Origin: Parapontixanthobacter sp963736595 | GTDB lineage: Bacteria > Pseudomonadota > Alphaproteobacteria > Sphingomonadales > Sphingomonadaceae | DNA: 64,000 bases | Assembly (NCBI GenBank): GCA_963736595.1 | Contig: CAVTPG010000011.1 | Coordinates: 1 to 64,000, forward strand | Reading direction: 5' to 3' | Shown: positions 40,495 through 52,175 of the stretch, one piece after another | How the letters are laid out: each line of letters opens with the position of its first letter | Numbering within the stretch: position 1 is the stretch's first letter | Translations under genes and position numbers: made by a program | Notes under the pieces: model-generated | What the model saw: only the letters and a program-made list of their open reading frames with translations | The model's database searches: none | What the model was told of the DNA's origin: nothing

Positions 40495-40594
40495 ATTCTA
40501 TTAAATCTAGTTATAACAATGGCTTGCTGCGCAGTCGCCCGCCTGGGAAATGTGTCACTTGCCAACTATTGGGAAAATTTCCTATAGGTTGGTC

Positions 40595-41641
40595 ATGGAT
40601 CGGGAAAATCAGTTTGTCGGGCAGTCGGGTGCGTTTCTGGATTCGGTCGAGCGCGCCAGTAAAGCAGCCCCGATGCGCCGCCCGGTGCTGGTCATCGGAG
40701 AGCGCGGCACGGGCAAGGAATTGATCGCCGAACGGCTGCATCGTTTGTCCGCGCGCTGGGGTGAGCCGCTGGTCACGATGAATTGCGCGGCGCTGCCCGA
40801 AACACTGATCGAAGCGGAATTGTTCGGCCATGAAGCCGGCGCATTCACCGGCGCGACCAAGGCGCGAGTGGGGCGGTTCGAGGAAGCCGATAAAGGCACG
40901 CTGTTTCTTGATGAGCTGGGCACCTTGTCCAGTGCCGCACAGGAACGGTTGCTGCGCGCGGTGGAATATGGCGAGATTACGCGGATCGGTTCTTCGCGGC
41001 CGATTTCGGTCGATGTCCGGATCGTGGCGGCGACGAATGAGGATTTGCCCGCACGCGTGGAAGAGGGGATGTTTCGCGCCGATCTCCTCGATCGGTTGAG
41101 TTTCGAAGTCATCACTTTGCCGCCTTTGCGCGTGCGTGAAGGGGACATCGCCGTGCTGGCCGATTATTTCGGGCGTCGGATGGGCGCGGAACTGGATTGG
41201 GAGGCATGGCCCGGTTTTGCCCCTCATGTGCGCGAACAAATGGAAGAGCATCCGTGGCCCGGCAATGTGCGCGAATTGCGAAATGTCGTGGAGCGGGCCG
41301 TGTATCGCTGGGATAATTGGGAGGAGCCGGTCGCCCATGTGGTGTTTGATCCGTTCGATTCTCCGTGGAAGCCGTCCAATGCCGTGCATTCGGTCAAACC
41401 CGACACGCCGCCCGCGACAGCAAAAGCGGCGCAGGCTGCTCCGGCATCCGTCAATGCGGCTCCTCCAATCGACCAGATCGACGATTTGCGCGGCGCGGTC
41501 GATGCACATGAGCGCGCGATTGTCGAACATACATTGGGCAAGCACCGCTGGAACCAGCGGCAAACGGCCAAGGCGCTGGGCCTCAGCTATGACCAGCTAC
41601 GCCATTGCGTAAAAAAGCACGGGCTGGCGGAGGATAAATAA
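40595..41641 (+). CDS. pspF: Psp operon transcriptional activator (sigma-54 dependent)
   Basis: The product is 348 aa. A single AAA+ sigma-54 activator domain without an N-terminal receiver: Walker A GERGTGKE (about 35-42), the sigma-54 contact loop GAFTGA (82-87), Walker B GTLFLDELG, arginine finger region FRADLLDRLSF and WPGNVRELRNVVERAVYRWD. A Fis-type helix-turn-helix closes the protein (HRWNQRQTAKALGLSYDQLR). Lack of a receiver domain and position opposite pspA identify PspF, which PspA holds inactive until membrane stress. Confidence 0.94.
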   Translation: MDRENQFVGQSGAFLDSVERASKAAPMRRPVLVIGERGTGKELIAERLHRLSARWGEPLVTMNCAALPETLIEAELFGHEAGAFTGATKARVGRFEEADKGTLFLDELGTLSSAAQERLLRAVEYGEITRIGSSRPISVDVRIVAATNEDLPARVEEGMFRADLLDRLSFEVITLPPLRVREGDIAVLADYFGRRMGAELDWEAWPGFAPHVREQMEEHPWPGNVRELRNVVERAVYRWDNWEEPVAHVVFDPFDSPWKPSNAVHSVKPDTPPATAKAAQAAPASVNAAPPIDQIDDLRGAVDAHERAIVEHTLGKHRWNQRQTAKALGLSYDQLRHCVKKHGLAEDK

Positions 41642-41804
41642 GCCCCCGGCGGCATTAGGCGGTTGCGTTTTATAGCGGCTAAACCTAACTAAGCGTCATC
41701 CCGATATTGTTGATAGCGATTCAGGGCTGGCGCCAGACGGGGCCGGCACGAAACGCTGTTGCCATAGTCATGGTGTCACAATCGATCTGCAAATAAGGAG
41801 CCGC

Positions 41805-42383
41805 ATGGCCGATCTCGACCGCCTGAAAGAAGTGATAGAACCTGAAGCCGAGAGCTTGGGGTTCGAACTGGTGCGCGTAAAGATGACATCGTCCGAAGCG
41901 GGTGATGGCAGCCGCGCGCTGCAAATTATGGCAGAAGACCCGGCAACAGGTCAGCTCGTGATCGAACAATGTGCCGCTTTGTCGCGCCGCGTGTCCGAAC
42001 GGCTGGACGAAATGGAAGCGGCTGACGATGTGCTGGTCGAAGGGGCGTATCATCTGGAAGTGTCCAGCCCCGGCATCGACCGTCCGCTGACACGGCCCAA
42101 GGACTTCACGAACTGGGCCGGACACGAAGCGAAAATCTCGCTTTCCGAAAAAGTGCGCGGACATCGCAATTTGCGCGGCAAGCTGATCGGTTTGTCGGAT
42201 GAGAACGGCACGCAGATGGTCGCTATCGGGGATAACAAAGGCGGGCAGATGGATGTGCCGCTAAGCGCTATTCATTCGGCGAAACTGGTGCTGACCGATG
42301 CCCTGATCGCCGCGACAAAGCCGCTCGACACCACCGGTGCCGAGGATGTAGAAGAATTTGAACAACAGAAAGCTGACGACTGA
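41805..42383 (+). CDS. rimP: Ribosome maturation factor RimP
   Basis: The product is 192 aa. It has the RimP N-domain (LGFELVRVKMTSSE-, ALQIMAEDP, CAALSRRVSERLDEM, YHLEVSSPGIDRPLTRPKDF) and the SH3-like C-domain (RGKLIGLSDENGT), with an acidic tail. RimP helps 30S subunit assembly. It is the first gene of the conserved rimP-nusA-infB operon; the 160 bases before it hold its promoter, which I cannot pinpoint. The stop overlaps the nusA ATG. Confidence 0.96.
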   Translation: MADLDRLKEVIEPEAESLGFELVRVKMTSSEAGDGSRALQIMAEDPATGQLVIEQCAALSRRVSERLDEMEAADDVLVEGAYHLEVSSPGIDRPLTRPKDFTNWAGHEAKISLSEKVRGHRNLRGKLIGLSDENGTQMVAIGDNKGGQMDVPLSAIHSAKLVLTDALIAATKPLDTTGAEDVEEFEQQKADD

Positions 42384-44074
42384 TGGCCAGTGCTATTTCC
42401 GCCAACAAGGCTGAACTGCTTGCAATTGCAAATGCGGTAGCCTCTGAAAAAATGATCGACAAAAGCATCGTCATCGAGGCGATGGAAGAAGCGATCCAGA
42501 AATCCGCGCGTAACCGTTATGGCGCGGAAAACGACATCCGCGCGAAACTCGATCCGCAAACAGGCGATCTGCGCTTGTGGCGGGTTGTGGAAGTCGTCGA
42601 GGAAGTCGAGGATTACTTCAAGCAGGTCGATCTGGCACAGGGACAGAAGCTGGAAGACGGTGCCAAGCTGGGCGATTTTATTGTCGATCCGCTGCCTCCG
42701 GTCGATCTGGGCCGGATCGATGCGCAATCTGCCAAGCAGGTGATTTTCCAGAAGGTCCGCGATGCCGAACGCGAGCGTCAGTTCGAAGAATTCAAGGATC
42801 GCGGTGACGAAGTTATTACGGGCGTTATCAAATCGGTCGAATTCGGCCATGTGATCGTCAATCTGGGCCGCGCCGAAGGTGTTATCCGCCGCGACCAGCA
42901 AATTCCGCGTGAAGCAGCGCGGGTTGGTGAACGTGTCCGTGCGCTGATCTCCAAGGTCGAGCGCAACAATCGCGGGCCGCAAATCTTCCTCAGCCGCGCT
43001 GCACCCGATTTCATGCGCAAACTGTTCGCGCAGGAAGTGCCGGAAATTTATGACGGCATCATCGAGATCAAGGCGGCGGCTCGCGATCCCGGTTCCCGCG
43101 CAAAAATTGGCGTTATCAGCCATGACAGCAGCATCGATCCGGTCGGTGCTTGTGTTGGCATGAAAGGCTCGCGCGTTCAGGCCGTCGTGCAGGAATTGCA
43201 GGGCGAAAAGATCGACATCATTCCGTGGTCCGAAGATACGGCGACCTTTGTGGTTAATGCATTGCAGCCTGCCACGGTCAGCCGCGTTGTGCTGGACGAG
43301 GAGGAAGGCCGCATCGAAGTCGTCGTGCCGGACGATCAACTCTCGCTCGCCATTGGTCGTCGCGGTCAGAATGTCCGCTTGGCCAGCCAGCTGACCGGGC
43401 ATCAGATCGACATCATGACCGACGAGGAAGCGGCGGAGAAACGCACCAAAGAATTCTCCGAACGCTCCAAGATGTTCGAGGAAGAACTGGACGTCGATGA
43501 AACGCTGTCGCAACTTCTGGTGGCGGAAGGTTTTGCCGAACTGGAAGAAGTCGCTTACGTTGAAATCGATGAACTGGCAGCGATCGAAGGCTTCGATGAA
43601 GATCTGGCCGAAGAATTGCAGAACCGGGCCAAGGAAGCGCTTGACCGTCAGGAAGGGGCGCATCGCGAGGAACGCCGCGCTCTTGGTGTCGAGGATGCAC
43701 TGGCCGATATCCCGCATCTGAACGAAGCGATGCTGGTCACGCTGGGTAAAGGCGGGATCAAGACGCTGGATGATCTGGCCGATCTGGCGACCGATGAATT
43801 GATCGCGAAAAAGCGTGAAGCACCGCGTCGCCGCAACACTACTGACGGGCCGCCGGTCCGCCGTCCGCAGCGTGAGCAGGATAAGGGCGGCGTATTGGGC
43901 GATTACGGTCTGTCCGAAGAGCAGGGCAACGAGATCATCATGGCTGCCCGCGCACACTGGTTCGAAGACGAAGACGATGCGGCAGCACCGGACTCCGACA
44001 CCAAAGAGGAAGCTCCGGCACCTGCCGAGCAGACCGACACACAGGAGGCCGCCGATGCGGACTCCCCACAATGA
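42383..44074 (+). CDS. nusA: Transcription termination/antitermination factor NusA
   Basis: The product is 563 aa. In order: the N-terminal RNA-polymerase-binding domain (VIEAMEEAIQKSARNRYG), the S1 domain (~135-200: ITGVIKSVEFGHVIVNLGRA), two KH domains (IGVISHDSSIDPVGACVGMK, then SRVQAV; LSLAIGRRGQNVRLASQLTG), and an acidic C-terminal repeat region with helix-hairpin-helix motifs, longer than in minimal NusA as usual in proteobacteria. It controls pausing, termination and antitermination. The start overlaps rimP. Confidence 0.97.
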   Translation: MASAISANKAELLAIANAVASEKMIDKSIVIEAMEEAIQKSARNRYGAENDIRAKLDPQTGDLRLWRVVEVVEEVEDYFKQVDLAQGQKLEDGAKLGDFIVDPLPPVDLGRIDAQSAKQVIFQKVRDAERERQFEEFKDRGDEVITGVIKSVEFGHVIVNLGRAEGVIRRDQQIPREAARVGERVRALISKVERNNRGPQIFLSRAAPDFMRKLFAQEVPEIYDGIIEIKAAARDPGSRAKIGVISHDSSIDPVGACVGMKGSRVQAVVQELQGEKIDIIPWSEDTATFVVNALQPATVSRVVLDEEEGRIEVVVPDDQLSLAIGRRGQNVRLASQLTGHQIDIMTDEEAAEKRTKEFSERSKMFEEELDVDETLSQLLVAEGFAELEEVAYVEIDELAAIEGFDEDLAEELQNRAKEALDRQEGAHREERRALGVEDALADIPHLNEAMLVTLGKGGIKTLDDLADLATDELIAKKREAPRRRNTTDGPPVRRPQREQDKGGVLGDYGLSEEQGNEIIMAARAHWFEDEDDAAAPDSDTKEEAPAPAEQTDTQEAADADSPQ

Positions 44075-44852
44075 GCGCGTAACGCCCGACATCGCCGAGC
44101 ACGGACAGGCGCAAGTTGCGCCCGATGGGTCGCGCCCTAAGCGTTCGCGCAAAGGCAAGAGTGCGGCTAAGTCGCTGCCCGAACGCCGTTGCATCATCAG
44201 CGGCGAAGTTGCCCCGCGCGACAGCCTGATCCGGCTCGCCATTTCGCCTTCGGGTCTCGTGCTTCCTGATGTGCAGGCAAAGGCACCGGGGCGGGGCGCA
44301 TGGATCGGCGTGACGCGCACGCAACTGAAAGCGGCGCAAGCCAATGGCAAGCTGCGCGGGGCTTTGTTGCGCGCTTACAAGGGCGGGCCGAAGGACGCTG
44401 CGCTCGACATTCCCGACGATTTGGCGGACCGGATTACGGATGCTTTGCAGCGTTTGTTACTGGACCGGCTGGGGCTGGAATTGCGCTGCGGTAACATTGC
44501 GCTTGGCACGCAGCGGATCGACAAATCGGCGCGGCAAGGCAAGGTGGCATTGCTGCTCCATGCAAGCGATGCCAGCACCGATGGGCGCAAGACGCTGGAT
44601 CAGGCGTGGCGCGTCGGCAGCGAGGAAGAGGGATCGGGCAAACGTGGCCGCGACTTGCCACTGGACCGATCGGCTCTGTCTGTGGCATTGGGCCGGGATA
44701 ATGTTGTCCATCTTGCCCTGACCCACCGGCAGGCGGCGCAACGTGTCACGCAGGCACTGGCGCGCTTACAGCACTTTGACGGGGCGGAAACGCCCGACAC
44801 GACACAAGATGGCGCGGCCGATCCGGCGGGCCGCGAGACGACAGAGATTTGA
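44055..44852 (+). CDS. ylxR: YlxR (DUF448) RNA-binding protein with L7Ae-like C-domain
   Basis: The product is 265 aa. The YlxR fold shows RRCIISGEVAPRDSLIRLAI, then VLPDVQAKAPGRGAWIGV; the second half resembles an L7Ae-like RNA-binding domain (DALQRLLLDRLGLELRCGNI). Fusions of this kind are usual in alphaproteobacteria. I choose the ATG at 44055, which has AGGAGG upstream and overlaps the nusA end by 20 bases. The role is RNA or RNase P binding; details are not established for this group. Confidence 0.9.
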   Translation: MRTPHNERVTPDIAEHGQAQVAPDGSRPKRSRKGKSAAKSLPERRCIISGEVAPRDSLIRLAISPSGLVLPDVQAKAPGRGAWIGVTRTQLKAAQANGKLRGALLRAYKGGPKDAALDIPDDLADRITDALQRLLLDRLGLELRCGNIALGTQRIDKSARQGKVALLLHASDASTDGRKTLDQAWRVGSEEEGSGKRGRDLPLDRSALSVALGRDNVVHLALTHRQAAQRVTQALARLQHFDGAETPDTTQDGAADPAGRETTEI

Positions 44853-44869
44853 AGGAATACGGTAAGTTT

Positions 44870-47410
<2,541 letters not shown>

Positions 47411-47505
47411 AGGGAGCTTGGTTTAAGAGTGGCGTGCATTTCGGAATTTTCTGCCGTTATGTCCGCCACCTCTAAGCTGTCTCTGTCTCGGAAGACGCAA
47501 GTCAC

Positions 47506-48084
47506 ATGACCCGCTACATCGCCTTTCTCGGCTCGATCAATGTCGGCAAGAACCGGCTGTTGATGGTCGATCTGCGCGAGGCGCTGGAGCGCGAAGACTT
47601 TGCCGATATCGAAACCGTTGCGGCCAGCGGCAATGTTTTGTTTTCTCATCCGGAAAGTCCGGCAGGCGGTCTGGCGGAGAAAATGGCTTGGGTCGTGCGC
47701 GAAGAATTCGACATCGCGAGCGAGATTATCGTGCTGGCCCGCGATGAACTGGCGCAGGCGATTGCGGACAATCCATTTGCGCAACGCGATACGCTGGGCG
47801 CGGAAAGTCAGGTGCATACGGTGTTCTTTTCCGGACAGCCATCGGACGAGGATTTTGCGCAATTGGTGAGGGATTACGAGGGGCGCGGGCCGGAACTGAT
47901 CGCTCTTGGCACACGCGCGCTGCACGTCGATTACAACAATGGCGTCGGGCGCAGCCCGCTGACCAACAATTTTATCGCCAAGCGGCTTGGATTTAACGGC
48001 ACAGCCCGCAATATGAAGTCCATGAAACGGGTGTTGGCAAAGCTGGACGAATTGGAACGCGGCGAGGAGGCAGGCAATGGCTAG
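47506..48084 (+). CDS. DUF1697 family protein
   Basis: The product is 192 aa. It matches DUF1697: MTRYIAFLGSINVGKNRLLM, EDFADIETVAASGNVLFSHP, then VHTVFFSGQPSDEDF and NNFIAKRLGFNGTARNMKSM. The family has no established function. It sits between infB and rbfA, where many relatives have nothing, and overlaps the rbfA start by 8 bases, so it is part of the operon here. Confidence 0.88.
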   Translation: MTRYIAFLGSINVGKNRLLMVDLREALEREDFADIETVAASGNVLFSHPESPAGGLAEKMAWVVREEFDIASEIIVLARDELAQAIADNPFAQRDTLGAESQVHTVFFSGQPSDEDFAQLVRDYEGRGPELIALGTRALHVDYNNGVGRSPLTNNFIAKRLGFNGTARNMKSMKRVLAKLDELERGEEAGNG

Positions 48085-48478
48085 GCAGCAATTTACCACT
48101 GAACAGCAATCTGTTCGCGTCCTGAAAGTGGGCGAGCGGGTGCGCCATATCCTGTCTGAATTGCTGGCGCGGGAGGAAGTGCATGACGATACGCTGACCG
48201 CGACCAATATCAGCGTGACCGAAGTGCGCCTGACCCCTGATTTGCGCCACGCGACTGCCTATGTGAAGCCGCTGCTGGGATCGGACGAGGATGCCGTTGT
48301 AACGGCATTGCGGCAAAACACGGCATTCTTGCAGCGCGAAGTGGCCAAGCGGCTGGGGCTAAAATTCGCGCCCAAGCTGAAGTTTCGTAACGATGAAAGT
48401 TTCGACGAAGCCGAACGGATCGAGAAACTGCTGCGCGATCCCAAAGTCGCCCGCGATCTGGACGACGAAGAAGAGTAA
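48077..48478 (+). CDS. rbfA: 30S ribosome-binding factor RbfA
   Basis: The product is 133 aa, one KH-like domain: SVRVLKVGERVRHILSELLA, TNISVTEVRLTPDLRHATAY, then LQREVAKRLGLKFAPKLKFR and DESFDEAERIEKLLRD. It binds 30S precursors during 16S rRNA maturation. In many related genomes truB follows directly; here about 11 kb of other genes intervene before truB at 59574. Confidence 0.96.
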   Translation: MARQQFTTEQQSVRVLKVGERVRHILSELLAREEVHDDTLTATNISVTEVRLTPDLRHATAYVKPLLGSDEDAVVTALRQNTAFLQREVAKRLGLKFAPKLKFRNDESFDEAERIEKLLRDPKVARDLDDEEE

Positions 48479-48482
48479 ACCC

Positions 48483-49061
48483 TTAGCGCGGGACCATCCG
48501 GACTTTCAGGCTGATATCTACCTTTTTGCCCACGATCAGCGAGTAGGACGTCATGCCGAAATCGCGCCGGTCAATTGTCGTTTCGCCGGTTATGCCGATG
48601 ACATCGCCCGGTTTTACTGCGGCAGGCGGCTGGTCGAACACGAGCGATAACACGACCGGTTTGGTGACGCCGCGCGCTGTCAGCTTGCCGTTGACTTTGC
48701 CGCTTCGCTCTCCGGTCATCACCATCCCGCTGCCGATAAACCGGACTGTCGGATATTGCTTGACCCAGAAGAATTTCTCGCCGCGCAGGCGGCTCAATGT
48801 CAGGCTGTCGGGCGCGGTGAGCGCACGCGCATCCAGCGTTACATCGATGGTCAGATCCTGCACTCGGTCAGGCGAAATCTCCGCCGTGCCGGACATCTTC
48901 GGGAACACTGCCGTCTTGCTGCCGATACCGAAAAATCCGACTTTGGCCGACACGCTGCTGCCCGCCGGATCGACGATATAACGCTGCGGCAGGGTTGCTG
49001 CACTTAGCGCAAACAAGGCAAGGATCGCGATGATCCAGCGGCGAGCGGATATATTGGTCAC
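48483..49061 (-). CDS. YceI family exported protein
   Basis: The product is 192 aa. A signal peptide or anchor (RRWIIAILALFALSAATLP) is followed by the lipocalin-like YceI barrel: QRYIVDPAGSSVSAKVGFFG, VTLDARALTAPDSLTLSRLR, FFWVKQYPTVRFIGSGM, ITGETTIDRRDFGMTSYSLI. YceI proteins bind polyisoprenoid or amphiphilic ligands in the periplasm. The start is a GTG overlapping the AbgT stop as GTGA, so the two are coupled. Confidence 0.92.
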   Translation of the reverse strand: MTNISARRWIIAILALFALSAATLPQRYIVDPAGSSVSAKVGFFGIGSKTAVFPKMSGTAEISPDRVQDLTIDVTLDARALTAPDSLTLSRLRGEKFFWVKQYPTVRFIGSGMVMTGERSGKVNGKLTARGVTKPVVLSLVFDQPPAAVKPGDVIGITGETTIDRRDFGMTSYSLIVGKKVDISLKVRMVPR

Positions 49062-50692
49062 TCGGCAATCGCCGAGCCGGGCGCATCCATAAAGACGCTG
49101 GCCCCGGGCCCCAATGGCAGATCGAACGCAACCCAAAGCCCGGTCATGGCAAGGCCTGCGATGAGCAAGCCGATCGAATAGGGCAACATGGTCGCTGCCA
49201 GACTGCCAAGCCCGAAATCTTTCTGCCAACGCTGGCAAAAGATCAGGATCAGCGGGAAATACACCATCAGCGGGGTGATGATATTGGTGGCGCTGTCACC
49301 GACGCGATAGGCGGCAGTGGCCATTTCCGGAGTGATGCCGAGCAGCATCAGCATCGGCACCAGCACGGGTGCAAGCAGTGCCCATTTGGCGCTCGCTGAT
49401 CCGACGAAAATGTTGAGCAGGCCCGATACCAATACAATCGAAACCAGTAGCGCCCAGGCGGGCAATCCAGAGGAGCCGAGGAAATCCGCACCGCCCACGG
49501 CCAGGATCAGGCCGAGGTTGGACCAGGCGAACATTGCGACAAAATGCGCGGCGGCAAAAGCAAGCACGAGATAATAAGCGAGATCCTCCATCGATCCGGT
49601 CATCATTTTGACCAGATCGCGGTGGTTTTTGATGGTGCCTGCAGCCTTGCCATAGGCCCAGCCTGCCAGCAGAAAGAGAATGAAAAAGCCTGCAACAAGG
49701 CTTTGGTAAAACGGTGTCAGGCGCGCTTCGGGAGTGGCTTCCTCGTCGATCAATGGCGTGCCGGGGCCGAGCGTGAAAAACAGCCACAGCCCGATTACAA
49801 ACAGGACCGCAAGTCCCGCCCAGACAAGGCCTTTGCGCTCGCCTTCGCTCAGCGGGCGGTCCGTCTGTTCCTCGGCGGACGCATTGCCGGCCAGCGCGGG
49901 GTTCCATGTCCCTAATCTCGGTTCGATCATCCGGTCGGTGACGAACCAGATGACCGGCAGGAACACGAACACCATCGCGGCGATAAAGAACCAGTTGCCC
50001 GCAATATTGGCGGTGAAATCACCGAACACGGTCTCGACTGCAGCTTCGGTAATGCCGAATAACAACGCGTCGAGTTGCCCCGGCAGGATATTGGCGGAAA
50101 ATCCGCCGGATACGCCTGCAAAACTTGCCGCGATCCCGGCGATGGGGTGGCGTCCGGCGGCGTGGAATATGATACCCGCCAGTGGAATAAGGACGACATA
50201 TGCGGCATCGGCAGCAAGATTGCCGACCATCCCGACCAGCACGACAATTGGCGTCAGCAGGAATTTCGGCGCATCCCGCACACCTGCGCGCATGGCGCTA
50301 CCGAACAGGCCTGCCCGCTCCGCGACGCCTGCGCCCAACATGACCACCAGCACATAGCCCAAAGGGTGGAAATGCGTGAATGTCGTGGGCATATCGACCC
50401 ATAACCGCCGGATATTGTCAGCCGAGAGCAGGCTTTGCGCTGTAATGACGCGCGCCGAACCAGTGGCTTCGTCGATCTCAGCAGGATGCAGCGCCGACCA
50501 ACCTGCCAAATCGGCGACGATCGAGATGACGACCAAAATTGCGATCAGCCAGAAGAATAGAAACACCGGATCGGGCAGCTTGTTGCCGCTCCGCTCGATC
50601 CACCCAAGAATGCCCGATTGTTTCGGCTCGGCAGCAATATCGGTCACGCACTCATCCCCGTTTACATTCCGTTTGGTCGCCGCTTCTATCAT
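49058..50692 (-). CDS. AbgT family transporter
   Basis: The product is 544 aa with about 12 membrane segments. AbgT-family sequence runs throughout: LGWIERSGNKLPDPVFLFFW, FTHFHPLGYVLVVMLGAGVA, ASFAGVSGGFSANILPGQLD and VGDSATNIITPLMVYFPLIL. Members import p-aminobenzoyl-glutamate or export sulfonamide-type antimetabolites, using a cation gradient. It shares a promoter region with the divergent thymidine kinase gene and is coupled to YceI downstream. Confidence 0.93.
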   Translation of the reverse strand: MIEAATKRNVNGDECVTDIAAEPKQSGILGWIERSGNKLPDPVFLFFWLIAILVVISIVADLAGWSALHPAEIDEATGSARVITAQSLLSADNIRRLWVDMPTTFTHFHPLGYVLVVMLGAGVAERAGLFGSAMRAGVRDAPKFLLTPIVVLVGMVGNLAADAAYVVLIPLAGIIFHAAGRHPIAGIAASFAGVSGGFSANILPGQLDALLFGITEAAVETVFGDFTANIAGNWFFIAAMVFVFLPVIWFVTDRMIEPRLGTWNPALAGNASAEEQTDRPLSEGERKGLVWAGLAVLFVIGLWLFFTLGPGTPLIDEEATPEARLTPFYQSLVAGFFILFLLAGWAYGKAAGTIKNHRDLVKMMTGSMEDLAYYLVLAFAAAHFVAMFAWSNLGLILAVGGADFLGSSGLPAWALLVSIVLVSGLLNIFVGSASAKWALLAPVLVPMLMLLGITPEMATAAYRVGDSATNIITPLMVYFPLILIFCQRWQKDFGLGSLAATMLPYSIGLLIAGLAMTGLWVAFDLPLGPGASVFMDAPGSAIAE

Positions 50693-50789
50693 TGCCGCAT
50701 GCGCCTGTCGCGCGGCTTAACATATGCAAATGTTGATAGTTTACGCGGCTAACTCGTGCTTCTGCATAGGCTTGGCTAAGTCATGGGCG

Positions 50790-51369
50790 ATGGCCAAGCT
50801 GTATTTCTATTTTTCCAGCATGAATGCGGGCAAAAGTTCGACGCTGTTGCAGACCGCGTTCAATTACGGCGAGCGCGATATGCGCGTGTCGCTGTGGACG
50901 GCGGCAATCGACGATCGGCAGGGTTTTGGCGCGATCAGCTCGCGCATCGGCTTGTCGAGCGATGCCCATCGGTTCCTGCCCGACACCGATATTGCGGCGC
51001 GGGTGCTGCAAGATCATGAGCAAGAGCCGATCCATTGCGTGCTCGTCGATGAAGCGCAGTTTCTGGCCCGCGATCAGGTGTGGCAACTGGCGCGGCTGGC
51101 CGATGAAGCGGGCATTCCGGTACTGTGTTATGGGTTGCGCACGGATTTTCAGGGCGAGCTGTTTCCCGGCTCGGCGGCTTTGCTGGGCATTGCCGATGCG
51201 CTGATCGAGTTGAAAGCGGTGTGCCATTGCGGGCGTAAGGCAACGATGAATTTGCGCGTCGATGCGCAAGGGCGATGCAGTAAAGCAGGGCGCGCAGACG
51301 GAGATCGGCGGGAACGACCGCTATCTGGCGCTGTGTCGCAAGCATTTTAGCGAGGCTCTGGCGCAGTAA
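50790..51369 (+). pseudogene. tdk: Thymidine kinase, C-terminus frameshifted
   Basis: The type II thymidine kinase begins MAKLYFYFSSMNAGKSSTLL (Walker A) and has CVLVDEAQFL, the thymidine-binding region and the first zinc pair in VCHCGRKATMNLRVD. At 51270-51272 an extra G (GGG for GG) shifts the frame; the shifted frame runs on 27 more codons to a stop at 51350. The true end, GGNDRYLALCRKHFSEALAQ with the second zinc pair (Cys and His), lies in the next frame up to 51369. The intact core and a one-base change in a G run suggest a sequencing error as likely as a mutation. Confidence 0.88.
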
Positions 51370-51429
51370 ACGTGATCGAAAATGTCTCGCGGCTCTGGCG
51401 GGTCGCCGGATTGCGCTTATATCGGCCTT

Positions 51430-52137
51430 ATGTCCGAAACCATTCTCGTAACGCTGATTTTGATCCCGTGCCTCGTCATGGCCATCGTGGTGCATGAAGT
51501 CGCGCATGGCTGGGCTGCGCTGGCGCTAGGCGATCCGACGGCAAAAGAGCGCGGGCGGCTGACATTGAACCCGATCCGCCATGCCGATCCGGTTGGCACG
51601 CTGCTGGTCCCTATGGTGCTGGCGTTATTTAATGGGCCGATTTTCGGCTGGGCGAAGCCGGTTCCCGTGCTGAAAGACCGCTTGCATAATCCGCGATACG
51701 GCATGGTGCTGGTCGGTGCGGCGGGGCCGGGCGTGAATTTCGCGATGGCGTTGGTATCGGCGGCGTTTCTCGGATGGGTATTGCCCGCCGGAGCGCAGTT
51801 CGGCGGGGCGGAGATCGGTTTGCCGGTGATCGTCAACGATCTTGGCGCGACGGCACTTCTACCGACCGCGCTGTTTTTCTTCATCCTGATCAACTTGTTC
51901 ATCGGTATTTTCAACCTGCTGCCGATCCCGCCATTCGATGGTTCGCATATTGTCGAGGGGCTGCTGCCGCGCCGTCTGGCAAAGGCCTATGGCAAGCTGC
52001 GTCCGATCGGGATGATCCTGTTTTTCGTGCTGATCGCGCTGACTTGGTTTGCGCCGGAATTGCGGCTGATCGAGCGATTGTTTACGCCGGTTGCCTATGC
52101 GCTGGACTGGCTGTTGCCCGAAGCGCTGGCCACATAG
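51430..52137 (+). CDS. Site-2 protease family (M50) membrane metalloprotease
   Basis: The product is 235 aa with about six membrane segments. The zinc site HEVAHG (His22, Glu23, His26) lies in the first segments and the third ligand in NLLPIPPFDGSHIVEG. GWAALALGDPTAKERGRLTL is typical of the short site-2-protease group. Such proteases cut within membranes to release regulators. I start it at the ATG at 51430 so that the first helix begins MSETILVTLI; the frame opens further upstream inside the tdk end. Confidence 0.92.
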   Translation: MSETILVTLILIPCLVMAIVVHEVAHGWAALALGDPTAKERGRLTLNPIRHADPVGTLLVPMVLALFNGPIFGWAKPVPVLKDRLHNPRYGMVLVGAAGPGVNFAMALVSAAFLGWVLPAGAQFGGAEIGLPVIVNDLGATALLPTALFFFILINLFIGIFNLLPIPPFDGSHIVEGLLPRRLAKAYGKLRPIGMILFFVLIALTWFAPELRLIERLFTPVAYALDWLLPEALAT

Positions 52138-52175
52138 CAAAGCCCCATAAAAGGCCACGTTAAGAGGGCGCGCAT

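Noticed and set aside
40511..41563. 350-codon frame antisense to pspF
   Set aside because: Covers the AAA+ domain of pspF and the sigma-54 promoter region; no family features.
42272..44350. 692-codon open frame antisense to rimP-nusA-ylxR
   Set aside because: A shadow of strongly biased codons in well-identified genes; no domain, no ribosome-binding site.
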